From the NCBI RefSeq assembly GCF_030269365.1, contig NZ_BSTF01000029.1, forward strand, positions 1 to 64,000: a stretch of DNA of 64,000 nt. Reading direction: 5' to 3'. This stretch comes from Lentzea sp. NBRC 102530 (lineage in GTDB: Bacteria; Actinomycetota; Actinomycetes; Mycobacteriales; Pseudonocardiaceae). The position numbers and the translations under genes are program-made. Positions 50,776-59,630 of this stretch are shown here, piece after piece (position 1 is the stretch's first letter; every line of letters begins with the position of its first letter). The notes beneath the pieces are model-generated. The model ran no database searches. It saw nothing but the letters and a program-made list of their open reading frames with translations, and was not told where the DNA came from.

Positions 50776-51708
50776 GTGGGCCTGAAGGAGGGCACCAGGG
50801 CATCCCGGCTGGTGAAGACCGCCGGGCTGGTAGGCCTGGTCGGTATCGGGGCCACCGGTTGCTCCACGGACGAGGTGCTGCGCTTCGGATGGCCGCAGGC
50901 CGTCACGCCGCAGGCCGAGAAGATGCGCGAGCTCTGGACGTGGTCCGTGATCGCCGCGCTCGTCGTCGGCGTCATCGTGTGGGGCCTGATCCTGTGGTCG
51001 ATCGTGTTCCACCGCAAGAAGTCGGAGGAGCTGCCGCGTCAGACGGCGTACAACCTCCCGCTGGAGATCGTGCTCATCGTCGTGCCGACGGTGATCGTGG
51101 CGGTGCTGTTCTACTTCACCGCCATCACGCAGAACTACGTCACGGACAAGTCGGGCAAGCCCGACGTGAACGTCGACGTGATCGCGTTCCAGTGGAACTG
51201 GGAGTTCCAGTACCCGGACCACAAGACCGAGGAGGGCAAGGCCGTCAGCACGGTCGGCACCTCGGGTGAGGTCCCGATCATGGTGCTGCCGGCCGGCAAG
51301 CGCATCCAGTTCACGCTGCGCTCGACCGACGTCATCCACTCGTTCTTCGTGCCGGAGTTCCACTTCAAGCGGGACGTCTTCCCGCAGCCGGAGAAGAACA
51401 ACCAGGACAACGTCTTCCAGATCGACCAGATCGACCGTCCCGGTGCGTTCGTCGGACGTTGTGCCGAGCTCTGCGGCTCATACCACGCGGTGATGAACTT
51501 CGAGGTCCGCGCCCTCGAGTCGGCCGACTTCGACAGGTACATCGAGCTGCGCAAGCAGGTCAACGAGAAGACGGGCAAGCCGTACACCACCGCAGAGGCC
51601 CTGTCCCAGGTGAACTGCGACAAGTGGTGCTCTCCGCTGGCCACGACGACCACCCCGTTCAACACCGACCGGACGGCCCGCGAGGCCTCCGGCGCGGGCC
51701 AGAAGTAG
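50776..51708 (+). CDS. ctaC: Cytochrome c oxidase subunit II
   Basis: 310 residues from GTG 50776. N-terminal signal with lipobox-like GATGC, two membrane helices (VIAALVVGVIVWGLILWSIV and VLIVVPTVIVAVLFYF), then the cupredoxin domain with CuA ligands in HSFFVPEFHF and CAELCGSYHAVM. The insert and C-terminal tail are typical of actinobacterial aa3 oxidase. 12 nt before ctaF. Confidence 0.97.
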   Translation: MGLKEGTRASRLVKTAGLVGLVGIGATGCSTDEVLRFGWPQAVTPQAEKMRELWTWSVIAALVVGVIVWGLILWSIVFHRKKSEELPRQTAYNLPLEIVLIVVPTVIVAVLFYFTAITQNYVTDKSGKPDVNVDVIAFQWNWEFQYPDHKTEEGKAVSTVGTSGEVPIMVLPAGKRIQFTLRSTDVIHSFFVPEFHFKRDVFPQPEKNNQDNVFQIDQIDRPGAFVGRCAELCGSYHAVMNFEVRALESADFDRYIELRKQVNEKTGKPYTTAEALSQVNCDKWCSPLATTTTPFNTDRTAREASGAGQK

Positions 51709-51720
51709 GGACGCTCCGCG

Positions 51721-52137
51721 ATGAAGATCGAAGCTCGCGTATTCGACCTGGTGATGGCCTTCTCGTTCCTGATGGCCGTCGTCTACGGCTACTGGACGCA
51801 CCTCGCGACCGGCCACGTCGAGCCCACCGGCACGGTGGCGCTCGCGCTGACCGGTGGCCTGGCCCTCATCACCGGCACCTACTTCCGGTTCGTCGCCCGC
51901 CGCATCGAGGTGCGGCCGGAGGACAACCCCGACGCCGAGGTGTCGGACGGCGCCGGTGAGCTGGGCTTCTTCAGCCCCGGCTCGTACTGGCCGGTCGGCC
52001 TCGCCGCCGCGGCGGCGACCACGGGTGTCGCGGTGGCGTTCTGGCACGTGTGGCTGCTCGTGATCGCCATCGTCATGGTGCTGATCATGGTCGGCGGCCT
52101 GGTGTTCGAGTACCACACCGGACCCAACCACGACTGA
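51721..52137 (+). CDS. ctaF: Cytochrome c oxidase subunit IV (actinobacterial)
   Basis: 138 residues with four membrane helices. MKIEARVFDLVMAFSFLMAV, YWTHLATGHVEPTGTVAL and SPGSYWPVGLAAAAA are typical of the actinobacterial small subunit of the bcc-aa3 supercomplex. Its TGA stop overlaps the first base pairs of a GATATC repeat copy. Confidence 0.96.
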   Translation: MKIEARVFDLVMAFSFLMAVVYGYWTHLATGHVEPTGTVALALTGGLALITGTYFRFVARRIEVRPEDNPDAEVSDGAGELGFFSPGSYWPVGLAAAAATTGVAVAFWHVWLLVIAIVMVLIMVGGLVFEYHTGPNHD

Positions 52138-52164
52138 TATCCGATACACCGGATATCGGACATC
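52136..52164. repeat. Copy 9 of the GATATC-rich word (at the ctaF stop)
   Basis: From 52136 to 52157 it fits the 22-bp ideal at 20 positions (two T-to-C changes), then repeats partly as GGACATC. The first two bases are the GA of the stop codon. Confidence 0.85.
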
Positions 52165-52172
52165 GCTCGGCC

Positions 52173-52202
52173 AAGGCCCTCTCCGCGCGCGGAGGGGGCC
52201 TT
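52173..52202 (+). terminator. Terminator after ctaF
   Basis: 15-bp arms with one mismatch (52173-52187 with 52188-52202), no real loop spacer, directly after repeat copy 9. Confidence 0.8.
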
Positions 52203-52231
52203 CGTCGTTGCCGGACAGGGAAATCGGACCC

Positions 52232-52320
52232 GATATCCAACATGTGATACATCGCATACTGGATATCAGTCAGCCGCTGCAGGGGGACACGGCCGCCAAT
52301 ACATCGGATATCGGATATCG
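52232..52320. repeat. Copies 10 and 11: cluster of GATATC-rich words
   Basis: Two composite copies: 52232-52267 begins GATATCCAACATGTGATAC and ends ACTGGATATC; 52296-52320 begins CCAATACATCGGATATCG and adds another GATATCG. They sit between two terminators in the 281-nt gap after ctaF. I see no gene in this stretch, so it is the densest repeat locus of the window. Confidence 0.8.
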
Positions 52321-52350
52321 CCCGCGAGACGCGATGTCCCCCGCCGTGAC

Positions 52351-52400
52351 AAAGCGAAAGGCCCTCCTCACCGGCAACGGCGGGAAGGGCCCTTCGCTTT
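52351..52400. terminator. Terminator of the plsC transcript
   Basis: AAAGCGAA-GGCCCT pairs with AGGGCC-TTCGCTTT across 52351-52366 and 52385-52400, with mismatches inside. It follows the plsC stop in the minus direction; the plus-strand side ends in CTTTTG. Confidence 0.75.
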
Positions 52401-52418
52401 TGTGAGACTGCGGAGCGG

Positions 52419-53099
52419 CTACGCCGCCGCCGGCACCGGGGTCTTCTGGTAGGCGTCGACGTACTCCTGGCCGCTCAGGTCCAGGATGCGGTAGATGATC
52501 TCGTCGGTGACGCTGCGCAGCACCGGCAGCGACTCCTGCATGCCGTCGTAGCGGCTGAAGTCGAGCGGCTCGCCGAAGCGGACCGTCACCGGGACGATCT
52601 TGGGGAACCTGCTGCCGACCGGCTGCACCTTGTCCGTGCCGATGATGCCGACCGGGATGACCGGGGCACCGGACTCCAGCGCCATGCGGGCCACGCCCGT
52701 GCGGCCGCGGTGCAGCATGCCGTCGAGCGAGCGGGTGCCCTCGGGGTAGATGGCGAACGCGTCGCCGCGGCCCAGGATCTCGGCGGCCGTGTCGAGCGCC
52801 GCGCGGGCGTCCCGGCCCTTGCCGCGGTGCACCGGCACGTGGCCGAGCGACGAGAAGAACCAGCGCGACAGCGAGCCCTTCACGCCCGTGCCGGTGAAGT
52901 ACTCCGCCTTCGCGAGGAACGAGACGCGGCGGGGCACGACCATCGGGATCACGACGCTGTCGATGAAGCTGAGGTGGTTGGCCGCCAGGATGACGGGGCC
53001 GTCGGTGGGGATGTTCTCCAGACCGTCCACCACCGGGCGGTAGACGAGACGGGCTGTGCGCGCGACGACGTGCTTCATCACCGGGTAGAGGAGGGCCAT
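52419..53099 (-). CDS. 1-acyl-sn-glycerol-3-phosphate acyltransferase (PlsC-like)
   Basis: 226 residues from ATG 53099 (GGAG upstream). Acyltransferase motif I ANHLSFIDS (NHxxxxD), FLAKAEYFTG, motif III FAIYPEGTRSLDG, and VIPVGIIGTDKV. Makes phosphatidate or a related lipid. A membrane-associated N-terminal helix is likely. Confidence 0.93.
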   Translation of the reverse strand: MALLYPVMKHVVARTARLVYRPVVDGLENIPTDGPVILAANHLSFIDSVVIPMVVPRRVSFLAKAEYFTGTGVKGSLSRWFFSSLGHVPVHRGKGRDARAALDTAAEILGRGDAFAIYPEGTRSLDGMLHRGRTGVARMALESGAPVIPVGIIGTDKVQPVGSRFPKIVPVTVRFGEPLDFSRYDGMQESLPVLRSVTDEIIYRILDLSGQEYVDAYQKTPVPAAA

Positions 53100-53260
53100 G
53101 ACTCCAGCATTCCAGGTGGCGATTGCCACGGCGTTACCACGTGGTGCGCATCTCGGGCCCGTCACTCGCTCGGACTACACCGATGCGGCGGCCGTGCGAG
53201 CACGGTCACGCGTCGGCGACGACGCGTGACCGAAACCCCCGGGAAACGGCGGAAAAGCCT

Positions 53261-54304
53261 TCAGCGGGCCTTCAGGGACGTCGAGAGCTCCACCCAGCGG
53301 GTCAGCAACTCCGCCGCCCTGCCCGAGTCGATGGCGTCGGCCGCGCGGCTCAGCGAGGCCGTCAGGTCGGCGTGCAGGTCCTCGGAGAAGCCGGAGTGCG
53401 CCGCGATGGCGCCCGCCGCGTTCACGAGCACCGCGTCACGCACCGAACCGGTCTTGCCGCCCACGAGGTCGCGGACCACCTGGGCGTTGACGGACGCGTC
53501 GCCGCCCTTCAGGTCCTCCTCGCGCGCGGGCTTCACGCCCAGCACGACGGGGTCGATCGTCTCCGTGCGCACCACGCCGTCCTGGGCGAGCCAGGCGGAC
53601 GTCGTCGTGGTCGTGGTGATCTCGTCGAGGCCGTCGTCGCCCCGCACCACCAGCGCGGTGTTGCGGCGCCGCGCGAACACGCCCGCGATCAGCGGTGCCG
53701 CCGCCGCCCGCGCGCAGCCGATCAGCCCGACCGTGGGCTGGGCCGGGTTCGTCAGCGGGCCGAGCAGGTTGAACGACGTCGGGATGCCGATCTCGCGCCG
53801 CACCGGGCCCGCGTGCCGGAAGCCGGGGTGGAACACCGGCGCGAAGCAGAACCCGATGCCGAGTTCGCGCACGGTCGCCCGCACGCCCTCGGCCGGCAGG
53901 TCGATCGCGACGCCCAGCGCCTCCAGCACGTCCGCCGTGCCGCACTGCGACGACGCCGCCCGGTTGCCGTGCTTGACCACGGGCACGCCCGCGGCGGCCG
54001 TGATGATCGCGGCCATCGTCGAGATGTTGACCGAACCGGAATGATCGCCGCCGGTGCCCACGATGTCGGTCGCCCGCACGTCCACCGTGAACCGGTTCGC
54101 GTGGCTGAGCATCATCGTGGCGAGGCCGTCGACCTCCTCCGGAGTCTCGCCCTTGGCGCGCAACGCGACGACGAACGCCGCGATCTGCGCCGCCGTCGCC
54201 TCGCCCGACATCACCTGGTCCATGCCCCAGGCGGTGTCGTCGGCGGTCAGGTCGGCGCCGTCGAGCAGGCGGTTGAGCAGCGAGGGCCAGGTGCGCTGGC
54301 TCAT
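53261..54304 (-). CDS. trpD: Anthranilate phosphoribosyltransferase
   Basis: 347 residues. PRPP motif DIVGTGGDHSGSVNIST, KHGNRAASSQCGTADVLEALG, FCFAPVFHPGFRHA, FNLLGPLTNP. The second step of tryptophan synthesis. In Actinobacteria trpD often lies next to ctaE, apart from other trp genes, as here. It follows the receiver-like gene by 6 nt. Confidence 0.96.
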   Translation of the reverse strand: MSQRTWPSLLNRLLDGADLTADDTAWGMDQVMSGEATAAQIAAFVVALRAKGETPEEVDGLATMMLSHANRFTVDVRATDIVGTGGDHSGSVNISTMAAIITAAAGVPVVKHGNRAASSQCGTADVLEALGVAIDLPAEGVRATVRELGIGFCFAPVFHPGFRHAGPVRREIGIPTSFNLLGPLTNPAQPTVGLIGCARAAAAPLIAGVFARRRNTALVVRGDDGLDEITTTTTTSAWLAQDGVVRTETIDPVVLGVKPAREEDLKGGDASVNAQVVRDLVGGKTGSVRDAVLVNAAGAIAAHSGFSEDLHADLTASLSRAADAIDSGRAAELLTRWVELSTSLKAR

Positions 54305-54310
54305 GGCGGA

Positions 54311-54721
54311 TCAGCCCTTGACGACGGGCAATGCCGAGCCCCGCAGCACCTCGGCCACGGTCTCGGCGGCGGCCAGCGGGTCGAGCGGGTGCACCAGCAC
54401 CGCGTCCGCCTGCGACCAGGTCGCGAGCCAGCGGTCGTCCTTGCGACGCACCGCGACCACGATCGGCGGGCAGTCGGTGATCTCGTCCTTGAGCTGGCGG
54501 GACAGGCCCATGCCGCCGGTCGGCTGCGCCTCGCCGTCGAGGATCAGCAGGTCGACGGTGCCGTTGTCCGCCTCGTAGAGGACGTCCGCGATCGTCCCGG
54601 CCTCGACGTAGTCGACGCGCCCCAGGTCCGGCGCGGGACGGCGGCCGACCGCAGTGATGATCGTCTCACGCACCTCGGGCCGGTGGCTGAACACCAGGAT
54701 CTTCGTGGTCTGCGTGCTCAT
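54311..54721 (-). CDS. Atypical receiver-like protein
   Basis: 136 residues, GGAGG before ATG 54721. Receiver-like alternation TTKILVFSHRPEVRETI, VDLLILDGEAQPTGGMGLSR, PPIVVAVRRKDDRWLATW, DAVLVHPLDPLAAAETV. The phosphoacceptor region has Asp (ILDGE), but the first acidic pair is missing (FSHRPE) and the Lys position reads HP. It probably works without phosphorylation. It is upstream of trpD in the same unit. Confidence 0.85.
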   Translation of the reverse strand: MSTQTTKILVFSHRPEVRETIITAVGRRPAPDLGRVDYVEAGTIADVLYEADNGTVDLLILDGEAQPTGGMGLSRQLKDEITDCPPIVVAVRRKDDRWLATWSQADAVLVHPLDPLAAAETVAEVLRGSALPVVKG

Positions 54722-54786
54722 CTGGATCCTCCGCTGCGACTGCCGACTGCGGTCCTGTGAAGAAAGTGACCAAGGTCGCCACGATG

Positions 54787-55188
54787 CTATCGGGCCGGTT
54801 CGCGGGCGGGTTGCAGGGCGTCCCACCCCAGGGCCTCACCGCCGAGCCGCTGGGCCAGTGACGCCATCCGCGAGCGCTCCTGGGCGCAGTGCAGGGCGTC
54901 CAGCTTCTGCACCCTGCTGGCGTGCGACACGGCACCGTCCACCAGGACCCAGCCGTCGGGTGCCAGCAGCTCTCGCGCGCGTTCTACCTGTTCAGCGGGG
55001 ATGCGCAGGTGGTGCCGGAGCACCGCGAGCTCGTCGGCGCGCCAGCGCGGCGACCGCGCCAGGACCGCCGAATCCGCCTCCGAGATGTCGAACGCCTCGG
55101 CCACCACGACGAGCGCCGGGTCGTCGATCGACAGCGACGGCACCCCGTCCCGCCGCAGCATGTCCCGCAAACGGCCCAACAAGCCCAT
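54787..55188 (-). CDS. Conserved actinobacterial protein near ctaE
   Basis: 133 residues, GGAG before ATG 55188. MGLLGRLRDMLRRDG, SIDDPALVVVAEAFDISEAD, RADELAVLRHHLRIP, ARELLAPDGWVLVD. Helical cytosolic protein found in this position in related genomes; function unknown. Divergent from ctaE across 102 nt. Confidence 0.75.
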   Translation of the reverse strand: MGLLGRLRDMLRRDGVPSLSIDDPALVVVAEAFDISEADSAVLARSPRWRADELAVLRHHLRIPAEQVERARELLAPDGWVLVDGAVSHASRVQKLDALHCAQERSRMASLAQRLGGEALGWDALQPAREPAR

Positions 55189-55290
55189 TCGTCCATCTCC
55201 TCGCCATCACCCTGCGTGTGACCCAGCCGACCCATGATCCGCCCAGGACCCGATGGGCGGACGGAAATAGCGCAGGCAATAATGCTGCTC

Positions 55291-55890
55291 GTGACCACGG
55301 CAGCGCCTTCAATCGGCCAGCGCGTGCACTCGCTGAACCGCCCGAACATGGTCAGCGTCGGCACGATCGTCTGGCTGTCCAGCGAGCTCATGTTCTTCGC
55401 TGGCCTCTTCGCCATGTTCTTCACGGTGAAGGCCCAGAACGAGGGACCTTGGCCCCCGCCCCCCACGCACCTGAACGTCCCCTACGCGTCGGTCTTCACG
55501 ATCATCCTGGTCGCGTCGTCCTTCACGTGTCAGTGGGGCGTCTTCGCGGCGGAGCGGGGTGATGTCTTCGGTCTGCGTCGCTGGTACATCGTGACGCTGA
55601 TCATGGGCGCGATCTTCGTGGGCGGCCAGGCCGGTGAGTACGTCGAGCTGGTCGAGCACGGCACCACGATCCCGTCCTCGGCTTACGGCACGGTCTTCTA
55701 CCTGACGACCGGCTTCCACGGCTTGCACGTCATCGGCGGTCTGATCGCGTTCGTCTACCTGTTGATCCGGACGAAGCTCAGCAAGTTCACGCCGGCTCAG
55801 GCCACCTCCGCCATCGTCGTGTCGTACTACTGGCACTTCGTCGACGTCGTGTGGATCGGCCTGTTCGCCATCATCTACATCGTGCCCTGA
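55291..55890 (+). CDS. ctaE: Cytochrome c oxidase subunit III
   Basis: 199 residues. GTG 55291 is chosen because the protein then begins TTAAPSIGQRVHSLNRPN like its relatives; ATG 55282 is possible. Five membrane helices: SVGTIVWLSSELMFFAGLFAMFF, VFTIILVASSFTCQWGVFA, YIVTLIMGAIFVGGQ, FYLTTGFHGLHVIGGLIAFVYL, VVSYYWHFVDVVWIGLFAI (parts). The conserved Glu lies in the first helix. Leads an operon with qcrCAB. Confidence 0.96.
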   Translation: MTTAAPSIGQRVHSLNRPNMVSVGTIVWLSSELMFFAGLFAMFFTVKAQNEGPWPPPPTHLNVPYASVFTIILVASSFTCQWGVFAAERGDVFGLRRWYIVTLIMGAIFVGGQAGEYVELVEHGTTIPSSAYGTVFYLTTGFHGLHVIGGLIAFVYLLIRTKLSKFTPAQATSAIVVSYYWHFVDVVWIGLFAIIYIVP

Positions 55891-55951
55891 CCTAGTCAGC
55901 ACGCAGCCAAGCCACGAGCTCCCGAACTGACAGCAAGGGTTGCCGCACACC

Positions 55952-56764
55952 ATGACCACCACGACGAAACGCCCCCGCGGCGCCCGCACCAAGCTGCGCC
56001 GCCGGGTCGCCGGACTGCTCGCACTGGGCTTCGCCCTGCTGAGCGCCGGCATGCTGTTCGCCGCCTTCGCGCCCCAGGCGCAGACCGCCCAGGCGCAGCA
56101 GCAGGACGCACTGGTCCGCCAGGGCGAGCAGATCTACCTCAACACCTGCCTGAGCTGCCACGGCACGTCTCTCGAAGGTGTGAAGGACCGCGGGCCGAGC
56201 CTGATCGGCGTCGGCGACGCCGCGGTCTACTTCCAGACTTCCTCCGGCCGCATGCCCATGGCGCGCCAGGAGGCGCAGGCCATCCGCAAGCCCGCGAAGC
56301 TCACCCCCGAGCAGATCAACGCGCTGATGGCCTACATCACCGCGAACGGCGGCGAGGGCCCGAAGAAGCCCTCCGAGTCCGGTGAGGCCCTGCGCGGCGA
56401 CAACCCGGCGCGCGGTGGCGAGCTCTTCCGCCTCAACTGCGCCAGCTGCCACAACTTCACGGGTCGTGGTGGCGCGCTGTCCTCCGGCAAGTTCGCGCCG
56501 GCCCTGGACGGGGTGACCGAGGAGCAGATCTACACGGCGATGCTGAGCGGTCCGCAGAACATGCCGAAGTTCGGCGAGCGCCAGCTCACGCCGGAAGAGA
56601 AGAAAGACATCATCGCGTACGTCAAGTCGGTCACCGACGGAAACAACAACTCCGGCGGTAACGCCCTGGGCGGGTTCGGACCCGTCTCCGAGGGCCTGAT
56701 CGCGTTCATCGTGGGCATCGCCGCGCTCATCGGCGTGACCCTCTGGATCGGAGCCAAGGCATGA
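55952..56764 (+). CDS. qcrC: Diheme cytochrome c subunit of the bc1 complex
   Basis: 270 residues. N-terminal membrane anchor VAGLLALGFALLSAGMLFAA, two heme sites CLSCH and CASCH each with later Met ligands (GRMPM, NMPKF), and a C-terminal helix LIAFIVGIAALIGVTLWIG. Diheme cytochrome c1 replaces soluble cytochrome c in actinobacterial bcc-aa3 supercomplexes. ATGA overlap with qcrA. Confidence 0.97.
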   Translation: MTTTTKRPRGARTKLRRRVAGLLALGFALLSAGMLFAAFAPQAQTAQAQQQDALVRQGEQIYLNTCLSCHGTSLEGVKDRGPSLIGVGDAAVYFQTSSGRMPMARQEAQAIRKPAKLTPEQINALMAYITANGGEGPKKPSESGEALRGDNPARGGELFRLNCASCHNFTGRGGALSSGKFAPALDGVTEEQIYTAMLSGPQNMPKFGERQLTPEEKKDIIAYVKSVTDGNNNSGGNALGGFGPVSEGLIAFIVGIAALIGVTLWIGAKA

Positions 56765-57891
56765 GCGGCGACAAGCCGATCGAGCTGCCCAGCGAGGCAG
56801 AGCTCGCGGAGATGAGCCGGGACGAGCTCGTCAGGCTCGGCACGAAGATGGACGGCGTCGAGCTCGTCCACTACGAGGAGAAGTTCCCGGTCCCCGGCAC
56901 CCGCGCCGAGCGTCGCGCTCAGCGTTCGGTCGCCGCGTGGTTCCTGGTCTCCGCGCTGTCGGGTCTCGCGTTCCTCGGCGTGTTCCTGTTCTGGCCCTGG
57001 GAGTACGAGTCCCCGTCCAACGCCGAGGGCCACTTCCTGCACAACCTGTACAACCCGCTGATCGGCCTGTTCCTCGGCCTGTCGGTGGTGGGCCTCGGTG
57101 TTGGAGCGCTGCTCTACACGAAGAAGTTCCTGCCGGACGAGCTCGCGGTGCAGCAGCGCCACGACGGCCCGTCCGCCGCCGTCGACCGCGCGACCCTGGT
57201 CGCGGAGCTGGCCGACGCCGGTGACCGCAGCGGCATCGGCCGCCGCAGCCTGATCAAGCGCACCGCGGGCCTCGGCGCCGGCGTGCTGGGCCTCGGCGTG
57301 GCCGCCGTGCCGCTGGGCGCGCTGATGAAGAACCCGCACTCGGACAGCGAGACCAAGAACTCGCTGTGGCACACCGGCTGGAAGGCCGAGAAGCCGGGCG
57401 AGAAGGTCTACCTGCGCCGCCACACCGGCAACTTCCACGAGGTCTCGCTCGTGCGTCCCGAGGACGTCGAGCCGGGCGGTTTCGAGACGGTCTTCCCGTT
57501 CCGCGAGTCCGAGCGCGACGACGAGCACGCCCTGGTCGCGGCCCTCAAGCGGGCCGACGCCCCGGTCATGCTCATCCGCATGCGCCCGAACCAGGCGATC
57601 ACCAAGCGCGCGGGCCAGGAGGACTTCAACTACGGTGACCTGTACGCGTACTCGAAGATCTGCACGCACCTGGGTTGCCCGACGTCGCTGTTCGAGCAGC
57701 AGACCGGTCTGCTGCTCTGCCCGTGCCACCAGTCGCAGTTCGACGTCTTCGAATACGCGAAGCCGCGCTTCGGCCCGGCGACCCGTCCTCTTCCGCAGCT
57801 TCCGATCACTGTGGACGAAGAGGGATACTTGGTAGCCCGCAGTGACTTCATCGAGGCTGTGGGACCGGCGTTCTGGGAGCGTAAGTCATGA
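56761..57891 (+). CDS. qcrA: Rieske iron-sulfur subunit of the bc1 complex
   Basis: 376 residues, three membrane helices (about 57-77, 100-120, 165-185) before the Rieske domain. [2Fe-2S] ligands in CTHLGC and CPCHQS. The third helix is preceded by RRSLIKRTAG, a twin-arginine-like region seen in actinobacterial Rieske proteins that use Sec and Tat together. Overlaps qcrB by 4 nt. Confidence 0.97.
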   Translation: MSGDKPIELPSEAELAEMSRDELVRLGTKMDGVELVHYEEKFPVPGTRAERRAQRSVAAWFLVSALSGLAFLGVFLFWPWEYESPSNAEGHFLHNLYNPLIGLFLGLSVVGLGVGALLYTKKFLPDELAVQQRHDGPSAAVDRATLVAELADAGDRSGIGRRSLIKRTAGLGAGVLGLGVAAVPLGALMKNPHSDSETKNSLWHTGWKAEKPGEKVYLRRHTGNFHEVSLVRPEDVEPGGFETVFPFRESERDDEHALVAALKRADAPVMLIRMRPNQAITKRAGQEDFNYGDLYAYSKICTHLGCPTSLFEQQTGLLLCPCHQSQFDVFEYAKPRFGPATRPLPQLPITVDEEGYLVARSDFIEAVGPAFWERKS

Positions 57892-59552
57892 GTGCGATCA
57901 CCACGCCGACGAAGCCGGCCAACGCGGCCGCGCGCGTCGCAGGAGCGGCGGCCAACGCTGCCGACGAGCGGTTCCACCCGGCCTCCGGGCTGCGGAAGCA
58001 GATCAACAAGGTCTTCCCGACGCACTGGTCGTTCCTGCTCGGTGAGATCGCGCTCTACAGCTTCATCGTGCTGTTGCTGTCGGGTACGTACCTCGCCCTG
58101 TTCTTCGACCCGTCGATGACCGAGGTCACCTACAACGGTGCCTTCGAGAACCTCAAGGGCATCGAGATGTCGCGGGCGTTCGCGTCCACGCTCGACATCT
58201 CGTTCGAGACCCGCGGTGGTCTGTTCGTCCGCCAGGTGCACCACTGGGCGGCACTGCTGTTCATGGGCGCGATCGTCGTCCACATGTTCCGGATCTTCTT
58301 CACCGGCGCGTTCCGCAAGCCGCGTGAGATCAACTGGGTCATCGGCATCGTGCTGTTCATGCTCGGCGCGATCGAGGGCTTCCTCGGCTACTCGCTGCCG
58401 GACGACCTGCTCTCGGGCACCGGCCTCCGCGTCATGGCGGCGCTGCTGATCTCGTTCCCGGTCATCGGCACCTGGCTGAACTGGCTGATGTTCGGCGGGG
58501 AGTTCCCCGGCACGGACATCATCCCGATGCTCTACACCGCGCACATCCTGATCATCCCGGCGATCATCCTGGGTCTGATCGCGGCGCACCTCGCGCTCGT
58601 CTGGTACCAGAAGCACACGCAGTTCCCGGGCGTGGGCCGCAAGGAGACCAACGTCGTCGGCGTCCGCATCATGCCGGTGTTCGCGGCCAAGGGCGGTGGC
58701 TTCTTCGCCATCGTCGTCGGTGTCATCGCGATCATGGGTGGCGTCTTCCAGATCAACCCGATCTGGAACATCGGCCCGTACAACCCCGCGCAGGTCTCCG
58801 CCGGTTCGCAGCCCGACTGGTACATGGGCTGGACCGACGGCCTGGTCCGCATCTGGCCCGCGTGGGAGTTCTACCTGGGCAACTACACGATCCCGGCGCC
58901 GTTCCTGCCGTTCATCCTCGGTCTGCCGCTGCTGACCGGCATCGCGGCGGCGTACCCGTGGATCGAGCGCAAGATGACCAAGGACTACGCGCACCACAAC
59001 CTGCTGCAGCGCCCGCGCGACGTTCCGGTCCGCACCTCGCTCGGCTGGATGGCGATCACGTACTTCATGGTCCTGCTGCTCATGGGTGCGAACGACATCT
59101 TCGCGTACCAGTTCGACATCTCGTTGAACCTGACGACGTGGATGGGCCGGATCGGCATGCTGATCCTGCCGCCGATCGCCTACTTCATCTCGTACCGCGT
59201 CTGCATCGGTCTGCAGCGCGGTGACCGCGAGGTGCTGGAGCACGGCGTCGAGACGGGCATCATCAAGCGCCTGCCGCACGGCGAGTTCATCGAGATCCAC
59301 CAGCCGCTCGGCCCGGTGGACGACCACGGTCACCCGATCCCGCTCGCTTACCAGGGCGCGTCGGTGCCGAAGAAGATGAACAAGCTCGGCTCGGCCGGTC
59401 ACCCGGTCGCCGGCAGCACGTGGTCCCCGGACCCGGTTGAGGAGACCGTGGCCCTGGAGAACGCGCGCAAGCACGCACACGTCACCGAGGGCACCAGTGC
59501 CCAGGACACGGCTCCCGAGCTCGCGGGCAAGCCGTCCGACGTGAAGGACTGA
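57888..59552 (+). CDS. qcrB: Cytochrome b subunit of the bc1 complex
   Basis: 554 residues. Heme-binding His pairs in VHHWAALLFMGAIVVHMFRIFF and HILIIPAIILGLIAAHLALVW (partial stretches), FLGYSLPDDLLSGTGLR near Qo, and the PDWYMGW variant of the PEWY motif. The long C-terminal soluble tail is actinobacterial. Target of drugs such as telacebec in mycobacteria. Confidence 0.97.
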   Translation: MSAITTPTKPANAAARVAGAAANAADERFHPASGLRKQINKVFPTHWSFLLGEIALYSFIVLLLSGTYLALFFDPSMTEVTYNGAFENLKGIEMSRAFASTLDISFETRGGLFVRQVHHWAALLFMGAIVVHMFRIFFTGAFRKPREINWVIGIVLFMLGAIEGFLGYSLPDDLLSGTGLRVMAALLISFPVIGTWLNWLMFGGEFPGTDIIPMLYTAHILIIPAIILGLIAAHLALVWYQKHTQFPGVGRKETNVVGVRIMPVFAAKGGGFFAIVVGVIAIMGGVFQINPIWNIGPYNPAQVSAGSQPDWYMGWTDGLVRIWPAWEFYLGNYTIPAPFLPFILGLPLLTGIAAAYPWIERKMTKDYAHHNLLQRPRDVPVRTSLGWMAITYFMVLLLMGANDIFAYQFDISLNLTTWMGRIGMLILPPIAYFISYRVCIGLQRGDREVLEHGVETGIIKRLPHGEFIEIHQPLGPVDDHGHPIPLAYQGASVPKKMNKLGSAGHPVAGSTWSPDPVEETVALENARKHAHVTEGTSAQDTAPELAGKPSDVKD

Positions 59553-59569
59553 CGTTCCGCTGGAACACC

Positions 59570-59602
59570 GAAAGGCCCCCGTGCACTCCACGGGGGCCTT
59601 TC
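59570..59602. terminator. Terminator after qcrB
   Basis: Perfect 14-bp stem (59570-59583 with 59589-59602), loop CACTC, in the convergent gap between qcrB and the Lrp-like gene. Confidence 0.9.
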
Positions 59603-59630
59603 GCGTTGTCCTGGTTCTTGCGGGACGTTC

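Noticed and set aside
52136..52320. CRISPR-like array
   Set aside because: Repeat units are short, palindromic, unequal and unevenly spaced, with no constant spacers and no cas genes nearby.
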